In this document: one piece after another, positions 1 through 8,500 of the stretch
Numbering within the stretch: position 1 is the first letter of the stretch
Layout of the letters: every line of letters starts with the position of its first letter
Assembly: GCA_017444045.1 (NCBI GenBank)
Contig: JAFSXO010000096.1
Span: forward strand, 1 to 19,629
Origin: a bacterium
GTDB lineage: Bacteria; Vulcanimicrobiota; Xenobia; Xenobiales; Xenobiaceae
Direction: 5' to 3'
DNA length: 19,629 bases
Translations under genes and position numbers: made by a program
The notes under the pieces: model-generated
Databases searched by the model: none
The model's input: only the letters and a program-made list of their open reading frames with translations
What the model was told of the DNA's origin: nothing

Positions 1-84
1 CCCAGCGTTAAGCCCAATCCCCATCTGCTCACCGAAAACGGTATGCGCGAGCTGTTCGGCTTCCAGCACCGCGATGAGTATTAA
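1..84 (+). CDS. 3' end of an unidentified protein-coding gene (partial)
   Basis: Frame 1 is open from the first base to a TAA at 82-84 and gives 27 residues, ending LTENGMRELFGFQHRDEY. The 5' end lies outside the window. The reading frame stops just before a strong hairpin terminator, which supports a real gene end. I do not recognise the family from so short a tail, so no function is offered. The gene converges on the nucleotidase gene at 167-1903 and shares its terminator. Confidence 0.55.
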   Translation, partial: PSVKPNPHLLTENGMRELFGFQHRDEY

Positions 85-94
85 ATAATTATTG

Positions 95-146
95 ATATGC
101 AATAAAAAAGGCTTCGATTAAAATCGAAGCCTTTTTTATTGCATAT
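95..146. terminator. bidirectional rho-independent terminator
   Basis: A perfect 25-base inverted repeat runs from 95-119 to 122-146. Its core is the GGCTTCGATT / AATCGAAGCC stem. The A-run on one arm and T-run on the other supply a U-tract in either direction. It sits between the stop of the plus-strand gene (84) and the stop of the minus-strand nucleotidase (167), so it can end both transcripts. Confidence 0.93.
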
Positions 147-166
147 ACTAACTATACTATAGATGC

Positions 167-1903
167 CTACTTGATGGTAATGCGGCCCTGCGGTTTGACG
201 TAATCGCTGAGGTCGCCGTTCAGATGCTCAATGTAGTTGATGAGCATCTGATAATCGCATTCACCCTCGCCGATGGGATAGTTCTTCTTGGCGAACATGG
301 TGAAGCCATCGCCGCACTGCTTCAGAGTATAGTTCTGCGAAGCCACGGTATAAGTAGCCTTGGGATCGATGGGCACATACTCGCCCTTAGAATTGAGCAC
401 CTGCACATCTTTAACGCGGCGCTCGCCGTCAACCTTGACGAACATGCCGTTCTCGTCGAGAACAACATGGCTGGGGATGGAAGTGTCAATGGTGCACTTC
501 AGACCGGAAACCGACAGGAAGCCACCGCATTCGCCGATCGAATTCTTGCCGTCAGAGGCCTTAGCCTCTACAGCGCGATAGGCGTGCTCCAAAGCGTCCA
601 GAATATCCTGTCCAGTTGCCTCGCAGCAGGCCAGGGTATTGCCATAAGGATTCACAGCGATAACGTTGTCAAAGGTAATGTCGCCCTTGGGCAGACCGGC
701 GCGAATACCGCCGCCGTTGACGATACCAATGTCGGACTTAGCCGCATAGCGATAAGCATCGGAGCTGAGGTCGCCGATAGCGGTCTCGCGGTTGCGCACC
801 AAACGGCATCCGTTCTCATCCTTGTCGCTAACAGCCACGCTGCTGTGAGCCACAACAGCATTGACAGAAGCCTCATAGTTCTTCTTGATACCAGCGATGG
901 TCTTTTCCACAGCCGCATCCTTGTCGTCTTCTTTAGTAATAAGCTCGGTGGTGATATTGCCGTCGGTACCGATTACCATGCGCCCGATAGCGCACAGCTT
1001 AGTGCCGGTAGAGGTCAGAATGGTGTCGCGTCCGTCTACGTTCTTAACCTTGCGGCAGGGAATAGTGCTGTGAGCGTGGCCGTCGAGAACGACATCGACG
1101 CCGCGGGTATGCTCGATAAGATCAACAGAGGTGTAGGGAATGGATTCGCTAGAATCGCCCAAGTGGGTCAGCAGCACCACGTAATCGGCCCCGTCCTTGC
1201 GGCATTTGTCAATATAGGACTGAATGCAGCTGTAGAATTTTTCCGGGTTTTCGCCATTGAAGCTGTAAACGAATTTGTCGTCTTTCTGGAAGGTCGTAGG
1301 AGCGGATTTGGTCAGGCTTTCGGGAGTGCTTACCCCAATATATCCGACCTTGACGCCCTTAGATCTGGCCTGGCTGTATTTAACAATCGCGTAAGGCTTG
1401 AGCAGAGGCAGCAGCTCATCCTTGCCAGGGCCGGTATAAACGAGATTGCAGCCCAGGTATTTAGCTTTGGACTGCTTGATGAGCTTAACCAGCTGATCCA
1501 TGCCATAGTCAAACTCGTGATTGCCCAAAATGCAGAAGTCATATCCAACCGCATTCATGATGTCTACGAGATACTGGCCCTTGGAAAGCGTTCCGATGGT
1601 TTCGCCCTGAATGGCGTCACCACTGTCGACCATGGTGACATACGGAGTTTCTTTTAGGCATTTTTTCTTATAAGCAGCTAGGCTCGAATAGCCTAGGCGC
1701 TCGGTCTTGTCCTTTTTTTCAATTCCGCAGTGAACATCGTTAGTGTAAAGCACAACGATCTCCCGATCAGGACGGGGAGCACTGCTGCTGCCGCAACCGC
1801 AGCAGCAGCCACAGCACTGATTATCCCGTGCGCTTGCCGTCATAGGCAAGAAACACAACAGTGCCAAGATGCTGAAAAGCATGCGCAGTCTTGTGTTCTT
1901 CAT
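167..1903 (-). CDS. secreted 5'-nucleotidase / 2',3'-cyclic phosphodiesterase (UshA/YfkN family)
   Basis: This is a 578-residue two-domain metallophosphatase that should hydrolyse nucleotides to nucleosides and phosphate outside the cytoplasm. Residues 1-26 form a signal peptide with a likely signal peptidase I site after TASA. The calcineurin-like domain shows TNDVH (54-58), DSGD (93-96), GNHEFD (127-132), THLGD (246-250) and DGHAHS (274-279), all metal-binding motifs of the family. The C-terminal nucleotidase domain shows NGGGIR (396-401), VNPYGN, and QCGDGF near the end. The start at 1903 was chosen because AAGGA lies just upstream and the signal peptide begins there; an extension to 1960 adds nothing plausible. 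An odd Cys-rich stretch (residues 30-37) lies between signal peptide and enzyme. The gene follows the prenyltransferase by 98 bases. Substrate preference cannot be read from sequence, so no symbol is given. Confidence 0.93.
   Translation of the reverse strand: MKNTRLRMLFSILALLCFLPMTASARDNQCCGCCCGCGSSSAPRPDREIVVLYTNDVHCGIEKKDKTERLGYSSLAAYKKKCLKETPYVTMVDSGDAIQGETIGTLSKGQYLVDIMNAVGYDFCILGNHEFDYGMDQLVKLIKQSKAKYLGCNLVYTGPGKDELLPLLKPYAIVKYSQARSKGVKVGYIGVSTPESLTKSAPTTFQKDDKFVYSFNGENPEKFYSCIQSYIDKCRKDGADYVVLLTHLGDSSESIPYTSVDLIEHTRGVDVVLDGHAHSTIPCRKVKNVDGRDTILTSTGTKLCAIGRMVIGTDGNITTELITKEDDKDAAVEKTIAGIKKNYEASVNAVVAHSSVAVSDKDENGCRLVRNRETAIGDLSSDAYRYAAKSDIGIVNGGGIRAGLPKGDITFDNVIAVNPYGNTLACCEATGQDILDALEHAYRAVEAKASDGKNSIGECGGFLSVSGLKCTIDTSIPSHVVLDENGMFVKVDGERRVKDVQVLNSKGEYVPIDPKATYTVASQNYTLKQCGDGFTMFAKKNYPIGEGECDYQMLINYIEHLNGDLSDYVKPQGRITIK
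1782..1808. repeat. triplet-repeat hairpin inside the nucleotidase gene
   Basis: CTGCTGCTGC (1782-1791) and GCAGCAGCAG (1799-1808) form a perfect 10-bp stem around a 7-base loop. On the minus strand it encodes most of the Cys/Gly/Ser-rich segment after the signal peptide. Such CTG/CAG triplet hairpins are prone to slippage, so copy number may differ between strains. Confidence 0.8.
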
Positions 1904-1923
1904 GGGTATCCTTTCCTTTGCGA

Positions 1924-1936
1924 GCTGCATTGCAGC
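1924..1936. promoter_or_regulatory. 13-bp palindrome upstream of the nucleotidase
   Basis: GCTGCA-T-TGCAGC is a perfect dyad centred about 27 bases before the nucleotidase start codon, in the 98-base gap to the prenyltransferase gene. It could be a protein-binding site, or chance. No convincing promoter hexamers were found around it. Confidence 0.25.
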
Positions 1937-2001
1937 AGCCCAAAAATGAACAATTGTCAATTTTACAATTCAGGCACATTACCTGTAATATAAAAAGGTT
2001 C

Positions 2002-2910
2002 TTACCAAGGCAGCAGCAAGGCCACGATATTGAGCAGCCCGTACTTAAGGTGCATCTGCGCCGACATTTTTTCCAGGGCTACGATATCCTCACGCGACAC
2101 CTGAGGATTGCTGTACGTTTTGGCCATTTTAAACAGCTTGGGCCACAGCAGCACCGTCAGCGCAGAAGTATAGGGCAGATAGCCTTGGCTGATGCAGTAT
2201 CCCTGTATGGAATACGCTCCGATCCACATGCCCGCGTACAGCACTAACGCACCGCGCCGTCCCAAACGGGTGGCCATAGAGCGCACCCCAGTTTTGATGT
2301 CGTCCTCTACATCGCGGATATCGTTGGCCTGCATGACCATGGAGATCAGCATGGAAACCGGCGTAGCCGCCAATACCACCCACCAAGCGAAATGGCCGCT
2401 CTGAATAAAGTATGAAGGCAGAATCATCATATGCCCCATGAGAAACAGCACGATGATAGGGCCCAGGCCCGCTTCTTTATAAGAAAGCGGCCCGCCCGTA
2501 TAGCTGCGCCCGCCGATCAGACCGATCAGGCCGAACACCAGAATCTGCCAGCCGCAGACATAAGCCAAATAAAAGCCGATTAGGCTGGCGATGGTGAAAG
2601 CGCCGATCGCCCCGTATTTAACGTGCTCAAGCTTGATGCGACCCTGCACCAGGGGATTGTCGACATCGCCAAAGGTATCCTTTTGCTGATCCTGGCCCTT
2701 GGTCCAACCATCGTATACGTTGCAGAGATTGACTCCGCACTGCATGAGCACGCCGGCGATCAGCGTTAAGGCGAACAGCCCCCAGCGATGGTAGCCTTCA
2801 TGCCAGGCCAACGCCGAGCCATAGATAACCGAGGTGGCCGCGATTACCCAGGCGAAGCATTCGGCGGTCTCGGCCCAGTCTTTGATCCAAGTTACGATTC
2901 TTTTTTTCAT
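2002..2910 (-). CDS. UbiA-superfamily prenyltransferase, probably MenA-like
   Basis: This is a 302-residue polytopic inner-membrane protein. Two Asp-rich, Mg-diphosphate-binding motifs of the UbiA superfamily are visible: NVYDGWTKGQD (64-74) and NDIRDVEDD (196-204). The second is followed by GVRSMATRLGRRGA, close to the MenA/UbiA pattern. The loop YTGGPLSYKEAGLGPI (about 137-152) resembles the conserved MenA loop after the first motif, so 1,4-dihydroxy-2-naphthoate prenylation (menaquinone synthesis) is the leading role. UbiA-like or other aromatic prenyltransferase activity is possible. The ATG at 2910 was chosen over 2952 because the upstream extension overlaps the preceding gene and the Met-Lys-Lys start suits a membrane protein; the ribosome site (GAGAG) is weak. 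It lies 19 bases after the second kinase-like gene and is probably cotranscribed with both. Confidence 0.85.
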   Translation of the reverse strand: MKKRIVTWIKDWAETAECFAWVIAATSVIYGSALAWHEGYHRWGLFALTLIAGVLMQCGVNLCNVYDGWTKGQDQQKDTFGDVDNPLVQGRIKLEHVKYGAIGAFTIASLIGFYLAYVCGWQILVFGLIGLIGGRSYTGGPLSYKEAGLGPIIVLFLMGHMMILPSYFIQSGHFAWWVVLAATPVSMLISMVMQANDIRDVEDDIKTGVRSMATRLGRRGALVLYAGMWIGAYSIQGYCISQGYLPYTSALTVLLWPKLFKMAKTYSNPQVSREDIVALEKMSAQMHLKYGLLNIVALLLPW

Positions 2911-2929
2911 AGCTAACTCTCTTTTACCA

Positions 2930-3493
2930 TTATATCGAATGGATAATACCATTCTGGCGGCAATACTCTTCTAATTCAGTAGTTCGCGACCAGTATTTGA
3001 TTCCCCAGTTTTCAAAGTTCCACTCTTCCATATAGTCATTGCATTCGTAGTCAATATAGTAAAGCTCGCCATCATGGACAACGAAATTGCTGGGGAAATA
3101 ATCGATATTCAGCCCTTTGGCCTTAGCCTGCGCCGCCATCTCGCGCACCTGGGGCAGATACGCTTCAGCTGAGCTGCCGCTCACAACCATATCTAAGATG
3201 GTACTGCCTGCGATATATTCCTTGACTATGCGTTCCTGCTGCAGGTCAATAGCCAGCATTTTGGGCATCCTTATGCCAGCCGCGAGCAGCCTCTGATAAT
3301 CGCGCTGTTCGGCTTCTATCTTGTTGCCAAAGGAGTAATAGGCGCAGGGCTCGTGATGGATTTGCTTCAGCACTACCGGCTCTCCCCCATGGTCTGCCAG
3401 ATAGGAATAGCCGCCCTTGCCGTGGCCGATGAGCTTGCCGACCACGAGGGCATAATCATTGACGGCTACGCACGAGCCCACCGTAAAGAGCAT
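2930..3493 (-). CDS. mini protein kinase-like protein, copy 2 of a tandem pair
   Basis: This 187-residue protein has the elements of a small eukaryotic-like or aminoglycoside-type kinase fold. It shows a glycine-rich loop GHGKGG (23-28), VLK with Lys43 as the ATP-anchoring lysine, and a Glu-rich helix EAEQRDY (60-66). It also has the catalytic-loop pattern DYFPSN (Asp131, Asn136), and IDYE (Asp148) in place of DFG. At under 200 residues it is shorter than standard kinases. The substrate is unknown. About two thirds of residues match the upstream paralogue by eye, with most change around 51-57 and 101-116. The ATG at 3493 has GGGAGG eight bases upstream. It starts 15 bases after the paralogue's stop and ends 19 bases before the prenyltransferase gene. 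Confidence 0.83.
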   Translation of the reverse strand: MLFTVGSCVAVNDYALVVGKLIGHGKGGYSYLADHGGEPVVLKQIHHEPCAYYSFGNKIEAEQRDYQRLLAAGIRMPKMLAIDLQQERIVKEYIAGSTILDMVVSGSSAEAYLPQVREMAAQAKAKGLNIDYFPSNFVVHDGELYYIDYECNDYMEEWNFENWGIKYWSRTTELEEYCRQNGIIHSI

Positions 3494-3508
3494 ATTATTG
3501 CCTCCCAA

Positions 3509-4099
3509 TCAAAGTCGTTCCGTTAGCGCTTGCAAATGGGCTTGCGTTTGCAGCAGCTTCTGCCTAAGGCACTCTTCAAACTCTGGAGTGCGCGCCCAGA
3601 ACTTCATACCCCAGTTTGCAAAGCTCCATTCATCGGTGTAGGCGTTGCATTCGTAATCTATATAGTAAAGCAAACCGCCGCAGACCACAAAATTGCCGGG
3701 AAAATAGTCGATATTCAGCCCTGCTGCTTCGGCCTGTGCCGCCATATCGCGCATCGGCCTAAAATACGGTTCTGTCGCCTGCCCCGCGGCGATTATTTCT
3801 AAGAGCGTGCAGCCTGCGATGTACTCTTTGACTATCAGCTCCCGCTCCCTATCTATGGCCAGCATGGCGGGGACGCGTATGCCGGCCTGAACCAGTCTTA
3901 GATAATCGCGCTCTTCGGCTTCTAGCGTATTGTCAGAGGAACCGCGGGCGCGGGGCTCGTGATGGATCTGCTTTAGCAGTACCTGCTGTCCATTATGATC
4001 CGCCAGATAGGAATAACCGCCTTTGCCGTGGCCGATAAGCTTACCGACCACGAGAGCATAATCATTAACGGTTACGCATGACCCCGCTGTGAATAGCAT
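3509..4099 (-). CDS. mini protein kinase-like protein, copy 1 of a tandem pair
   Basis: This 196-residue protein keeps all the putative catalytic positions of its neighbour: GHGKGG (23-28), Lys43, EAEERDY (60-66), DYFPGN (Asp131 and Asn136) and IDYE (Asp148). It differs in a longer C-terminal helix rich in Gln and Leu (about 177-196). It is the first gene of the apparent kinase-kinase-prenyltransferase operon. The start ATG at 4099 follows a weak ribosome site. The two copies remain similar at DNA level around the glycine loop, which points to a local tandem duplication. A small-molecule or lipopolysaccharide kinase-like role is as likely as a protein kinase; I cannot choose from sequence alone. 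Confidence 0.83.
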   Translation of the reverse strand: MLFTAGSCVTVNDYALVVGKLIGHGKGGYSYLADHNGQQVLLKQIHHEPRARGSSDNTLEAEERDYLRLVQAGIRVPAMLAIDRERELIVKEYIAGCTLLEIIAAGQATEPYFRPMRDMAAQAEAAGLNIDYFPGNFVVCGGLLYYIDYECNAYTDEWSFANWGMKFWARTPEFEECLRQKLLQTQAHLQALTERL

Positions 4100-4138
4100 A
4101 TTATTCCAACTCAGAGTATTACAGACAAGAACTAAGCC

Positions 4139-4201
4139 AATGTCGTTTAGTTAGTGTTTAACTAAAATATTCGCGCTACACCAGCTTCCGCGCCGGCACT
4201 G
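4139..4201 (+). repeat. partial copy of the interspersed palindromic repeat
   Basis: The motif AATGTCGTTTAGTTAGTG at 4139-4156 is followed by TAACTAAA, making an 8-bp inverted repeat with 5-base spacer (4147-4167). A 39-base segment at about 4167-4201 then matches the left arm of the element at 10921-11089 almost base for base (ATATTCGCGCT then CACCAGCTTCCGCG). The right arm is missing. It occupies the gap between the hypothetical gene (stop at 4207) and the first kinase-like gene. Confidence 0.75.
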
Positions 4202-4206
4202 CTTAT

Positions 4207-5364
4207 TTAGTATCCAATATGACTCTGCTGAATCTTGCCGTAATACACGCACTCAATCCCCGTCAGCTCTTTGAAACGCTCCAGGGACAGATGATTGCAG
4301 TAGTCTCCTGGCCGCACGTTTTTGTTTTCCATCGGCAGATGCTGGCCGTCTTTAATAAAATAGCAGGAGCCATTCTCTATAAAGCTGTTAGAAAACTCAT
4401 ACCGCGATCCGTCCAGCCCCTTAAATGAATAGCGAGACGGAGTGCCCGACACCAGATAGCCTTCGCGCTTCATGACCTCATATGCCGTAGCGAAAGACAG
4501 GCCATTGCTGCCGTGCGCCAAGAGCAGATCGTCATAGACCTTGTAACTGCCATCGCTCTGGGTAACCCCGAAGGACCAGCAATTGCCCTCGACAAAGGAG
4601 TGAATTTCAGCATCGGTAAAGTCATGCAGTGACGGCTCATAGCGCATATCGACCAGCACTTCCAGCATATTGCGCTCGCACTTATCATAGCTCAGCTTTT
4701 CCCCTGCTTTCAGCCAGTCGTTTTCACCCCGAGCCAGCGTATCCCCAAACTCATACTTATTATCATTCTGAGGCGAGCGAAATGGGTGCATGTATTTCAG
4801 CCAGTATGGTATGGCAGCTCCGGAAGGACAATTCTCAGACAAGACATTCAGACGATCAACAAGGCGGCGCAGCTCCTGACGGTTAGTAAACCTGCCCTCC
4901 AGCCATATCCCGTCATAGAAATTGTCCGCACTGCCATGCAGAGTGAAACCGCTATAGTCCGCCTGCTGCAGATACTTTTTTACATGTACGCTGTTATAAT
5001 TATCGCGTATCTGGCGTTTACTTGAAAAAGCCGCATTCGAATCATAATAATGATCGCGCACCATAAAAATGGTACCGTCCGCTTCGGTTACAGTCCACGT
5101 ACAGTCTTTAAACTTAGGATCATCTTCACTGGGTACGGTCAAAGGATCATCACCTACCGAAAAACCGCTTATCGCGTGCGTTTTCTCGATATATTCAGCT
5201 ATTTTGCTCTTTGACCACGGCTTGTCCGAGCCTATAGCACATGATGCCCACAGCAGAACCACAACAACGGCGCACAGCGCAAACGCGAATATGCTTACGC
5301 AGCATATTACAATTGAGCTAAACCCAGCCTGGCCAGCCATTCTCAAAAGACCATGATACCGCAT
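4207..5364 (-). CDS. membrane-anchored hypothetical protein
   Basis: This 385-residue protein is not recognised. Residues about 15-42 are a single strongly hydrophobic segment, an uncleaved anchor or long signal peptide. The remaining 340 residues are polar, rich in Tyr, Asp, Ser and Trp, and probably face the periplasm. Scattered Cys residues (for example in KDCTW, SENCPSG, GNCWSF and NGSCYF) could form disulfides. The GTG/ATG choice favours ATG 5364, which has AGAGGG a few bases upstream; Met9 is an alternative. It is separated from the next gene downstream by a repeat remnant and from the BIG2 gene upstream by a terminator, so it is likely a single-gene unit. No enzymatic motif is seen. 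Confidence 0.72.
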   Translation of the reverse strand: MRYHGLLRMAGQAGFSSIVICCVSIFAFALCAVVVVLLWASCAIGSDKPWSKSKIAEYIEKTHAISGFSVGDDPLTVPSEDDPKFKDCTWTVTEADGTIFMVRDHYYDSNAAFSSKRQIRDNYNSVHVKKYLQQADYSGFTLHGSADNFYDGIWLEGRFTNRQELRRLVDRLNVLSENCPSGAAIPYWLKYMHPFRSPQNDNKYEFGDTLARGENDWLKAGEKLSYDKCERNMLEVLVDMRYEPSLHDFTDAEIHSFVEGNCWSFGVTQSDGSYKVYDDLLLAHGSNGLSFATAYEVMKREGYLVSGTPSRYSFKGLDGSRYEFSNSFIENGSCYFIKDGQHLPMENKNVRPGDYCNHLSLERFKELTGIECVYYGKIQQSHIGY

Positions 5365-5404
5365 ACCCTACCCTCTATACTCAACTCTATAGTTAAGCAC
5401 CATC

Positions 5405-5433
5405 GTTATATTAGATAACGTTTTATTAGATAA
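5405..5433. repeat. short AT-rich direct and inverted repeats upstream of the hypothetical gene
   Basis: ATTAGATAA occurs twice, at 5410-5418 and 5425-5433, 15 bases apart. GTTAT/ATAAC (5405-5419) forms a small dyad. The stretch lies between the BIG2 terminator and the start of the gene at 5364, where its promoter should be. It could be an operator; no clear promoter hexamer pair was found. Confidence 0.35.
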
Positions 5434-5440
5434 AATGAAA

Positions 5441-5480
5441 ACAGCCCCTGCGCTCTTACGCGTAAGAACACAGGGGCTGT
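5441..5480 (-). terminator. rho-independent terminator of the BIG2 lipoprotein gene
   Basis: ACAGCCCCTG (5441-5450) pairs with CAGGGGCTGT (5471-5480). An inner TCTTACG/CGTAAGA stem is separated from it by a 3-base internal loop. Read on the minus strand the hairpin is followed by TTTTCATTTTA, a U-rich tract. It starts 48 bases after the stop codon of the lipoprotein gene. Confidence 0.88.
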
Positions 5481-5528
5481 ATAGTCTAGTCAGTGCTGCT
5501 TATTCGCAGCCAACCTAGCGATTTCAGG

Positions 5529-8500
5529 TTAGGTCGAAGGTAGCACGGTAATATTTACATCATAATAAATACCGGTCTCATCATCGGTTACGGTAACTGT
5601 AACATCTCCAGGAGCAATAGCAGTTACTACGCCATTGTCTACGGTAGCGAAAGCTTCATCGTCGCTATGCCAGCTCAGGCCTTCGGTAACCGTTTCAGTA
5701 CTACTGTCTTCGAACTCACCAACGGCGTACAGCTCAAGAGTACCGCCCTCTGTGACCTCCCAATCACCAGTCGTACTTTCAATCGTCAAGCTGACCAGCG
5801 CAGGAGTGATCTCGACATCGACGGTGGCATTAATTCCGGTAGCATCATCGGTTACGGTAATAGTAACAGTACCGACTCCAGCAGGAGTTACGTACCCGTT
5901 TCCGTCAACCAAAGCGAGGGTTTCATCAAGGCTCTCCCAGGTCAAACCTGTATCAACATACGACTCACTGCCATCGTCAAAGTGGCCTATAGCATTTAGC
6001 TGCAGGTTAGCATTTGAGCGAGTAGTGAATGAACCGGTTGCGGATTCAATAGACAGACTCTCCAAAACGGGATCTGCATCGTATACCTCGATATCGACAT
6101 CGCAGTAAATACCGGTATTTTCATCGGTTACGGTAATAGTAACAGTACCGACTGACACAGGAGTTACTACTCCATCAACCACCGTAGCAATGCTTTCCTC
6201 ACCGCTGAACCAATCCAGATCGGTCGTAAGCGGCTGAGCAGAGCCATCGCTATAATGGCCTGTAACCAACAGGGTTAAGTCGGTGCCCATCGGTGTGCGA
6301 TATTCACCGGTCTCAGTGTCCACAGTCATGGTTTCCAATACGGCACCGTCAACCACCGTGATCTCCTGCTCCGTGGTGACTCCGCCAAATTCAGCGGTAA
6401 CCATAGCCGTACCAGCCTTAAGGGCTGTTACTTCGCCATAAGATACGGTCAGGGTAACGGAAGAATCGCTGCTCCAAGAAACAGCGTCCTTTGTCGTCAC
6501 ATCGGCAGAAGTGCCATCGGTGTAGGTAGCCTCAAGAGTCAGCTGCAGAGTGCCACCGGCACTAACCTCAAACGAGCCGGTCTCAGAACCGATAGTCAGT
6601 GCTTCAACTATAGCCTCAGTTACAGTAATGGTAGTCTCACCGACGATATCGCCAGTCTCGGCTGCCTTAGTAGCGGTTATAGTCACGTCTCCGACTCCGG
6701 TAGGGGAAACCACACCATCGAGAACGGTGGCTAAACCGGTAGCGGCCCAGGTGATGCCATCGTTCAGTTCAAGAGTTGAACCATCGCTGAAGGTACCTAT
6801 AGCCTTCAGAGTCAGATTAACACCGAAAGGAGTGGAGGTTTCGCCCTCAATCGCTATGCTCTGCAGTACGGCATCGGTCACGTTAATAGCCTGAGAAGCG
6901 GTTATGCCTTCAAACTCAGCGGTAACATTGGCGGTGCCAACCTTCAAGCCCTGGACCTGGGCATTGGCCACGGTCAGGATAGTGGTAGCATCGCTGCTCC
7001 ACTTAACGGCATCGAGGTTGGTAATGTCCTTAGACGTACCGTCGGACAGTTCAGCCTGCAGCGTCAGCTTCAGGGACATACCAGCGGGTACATCAAACGC
7101 ACCGGTTTCGGAGCCGAAGGTCAGAGCCTGAACCACAGCTTCGGTAACGGTAATGGTGGCTTCACCGGTGACTTCGCCATCGGTAACGGTAATGGTAGCC
7201 TCACCGACTGCGGTGGGGGTTACTACGCCGTCAGCAACAGTGGCGGAACCGGTAGCGCTCCAGGTCATGCCATCGGCCAATTCCTTGGTCGTACCGTCGC
7301 TGAAGGTACCCATGGCTTTGAGGGTCAGCTCAATACCCATAGGAGTGGAGGTCTCGCCCTCGATCGCTATGCTCTCGAGTACGGCATCGGTAACATCAAT
7401 AGCCTGAGAAGCAGTAATGCCCTCATACTCGGCGGTAACATTGGCGGTGCCAACTTTAACGCCCTTGACCTCGGCATTGGCCACGGTCAGGATGGTGGTA
7501 GCGTCGCTGCTCCACTTAACGGCATCGAGGCTGGTAATGTCTTTGGAGGTACCGTCAGACAGATTGGCCTGAACGGTAAGCTTCAGAGACCTGCCAACAG
7601 GCGTCTCAAACGCACCGGTCTCAGAACCAATGGTCAGAGTCTGAGGCACGGCATCGGTAACGGTAATGGTGGTCTCACCAGTGATCTCGCCGCTGGTAAC
7701 GGTAATGGTAGCCTCACCGACTTCGGTGGGGGTTACTACGCCGTCGGCCACGGTGGCAGCGCCAGTAGCGCTCCAGGTCAGATCCTCGGTCAGCTCCTTG
7801 GTAGTGCCATCGCTGAAGGTACCCATGGCCTTCACGGTCAGGGTAATACCCATAGGAGTGGAGGTCTCGCCCTCGATGGCTATGCTCTGCAACACGGCAT
7901 CGGTAACGTCGATAGCCTGAGAAGCAGTAATGCCCTCATACTCGGCGGTAACATTGGCGGTGCCAACTTTAACGCCCTTGACCTCGGCATTGGCCACGGT
8001 CAGGATGGTGGTAGCATCGCTGCTCCACTTTAAGGCGTCGAGAGTAGTTACATCCTTGGAGGTACCGTCGGACAGATTGGCCTGAACGGTCAGCTTCAGG
8101 GACATGCCCACGGGCGTCTCAAACAGACCAGAGTCGGAACCGATGGTCAGGGTCTGTACCACAGCATCGGTAACGGTAATGGTGGTCTCACCAGTGATCT
8201 CGCCGCTGGTAACGGTAATGGTAGCCTCACCGACTTCGGTGGGAGTTACTACGCCGTCGGCCACGGTGGCAGCGCCGTCAGCGCTCCAGGTCAGATCCTC
8301 GGTCAGTTCCTTGGTGGTGCCATCGCTGAAGGTACCCATAGCCTTCACGGTCAGGGCAATACCATTGGGAGTAGAGGTTTCACCCTCGATGGCTATGCTC
8401 TGCAGCACGGCATCGGTAATATCGACAGCCTGAGAAGCGCTCAGACCCTCATATTCGGCAGTCACGTTGGCCTGGCCAACTTTGACACCCTTGACCTCGG

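Noticed and set aside
224..1657. 477-codon plus-strand open frame
   Set aside because: It is entirely antisense to the 5'-nucleotidase, whose motifs are unmistakable. The translation is Ala/Val/Leu-rich without family features.
1904..1960. 19-residue extension of the nucleotidase
   Set aside because: It disrupts a normal signal peptide, and AAGGA is placed for the ATG at 1903.
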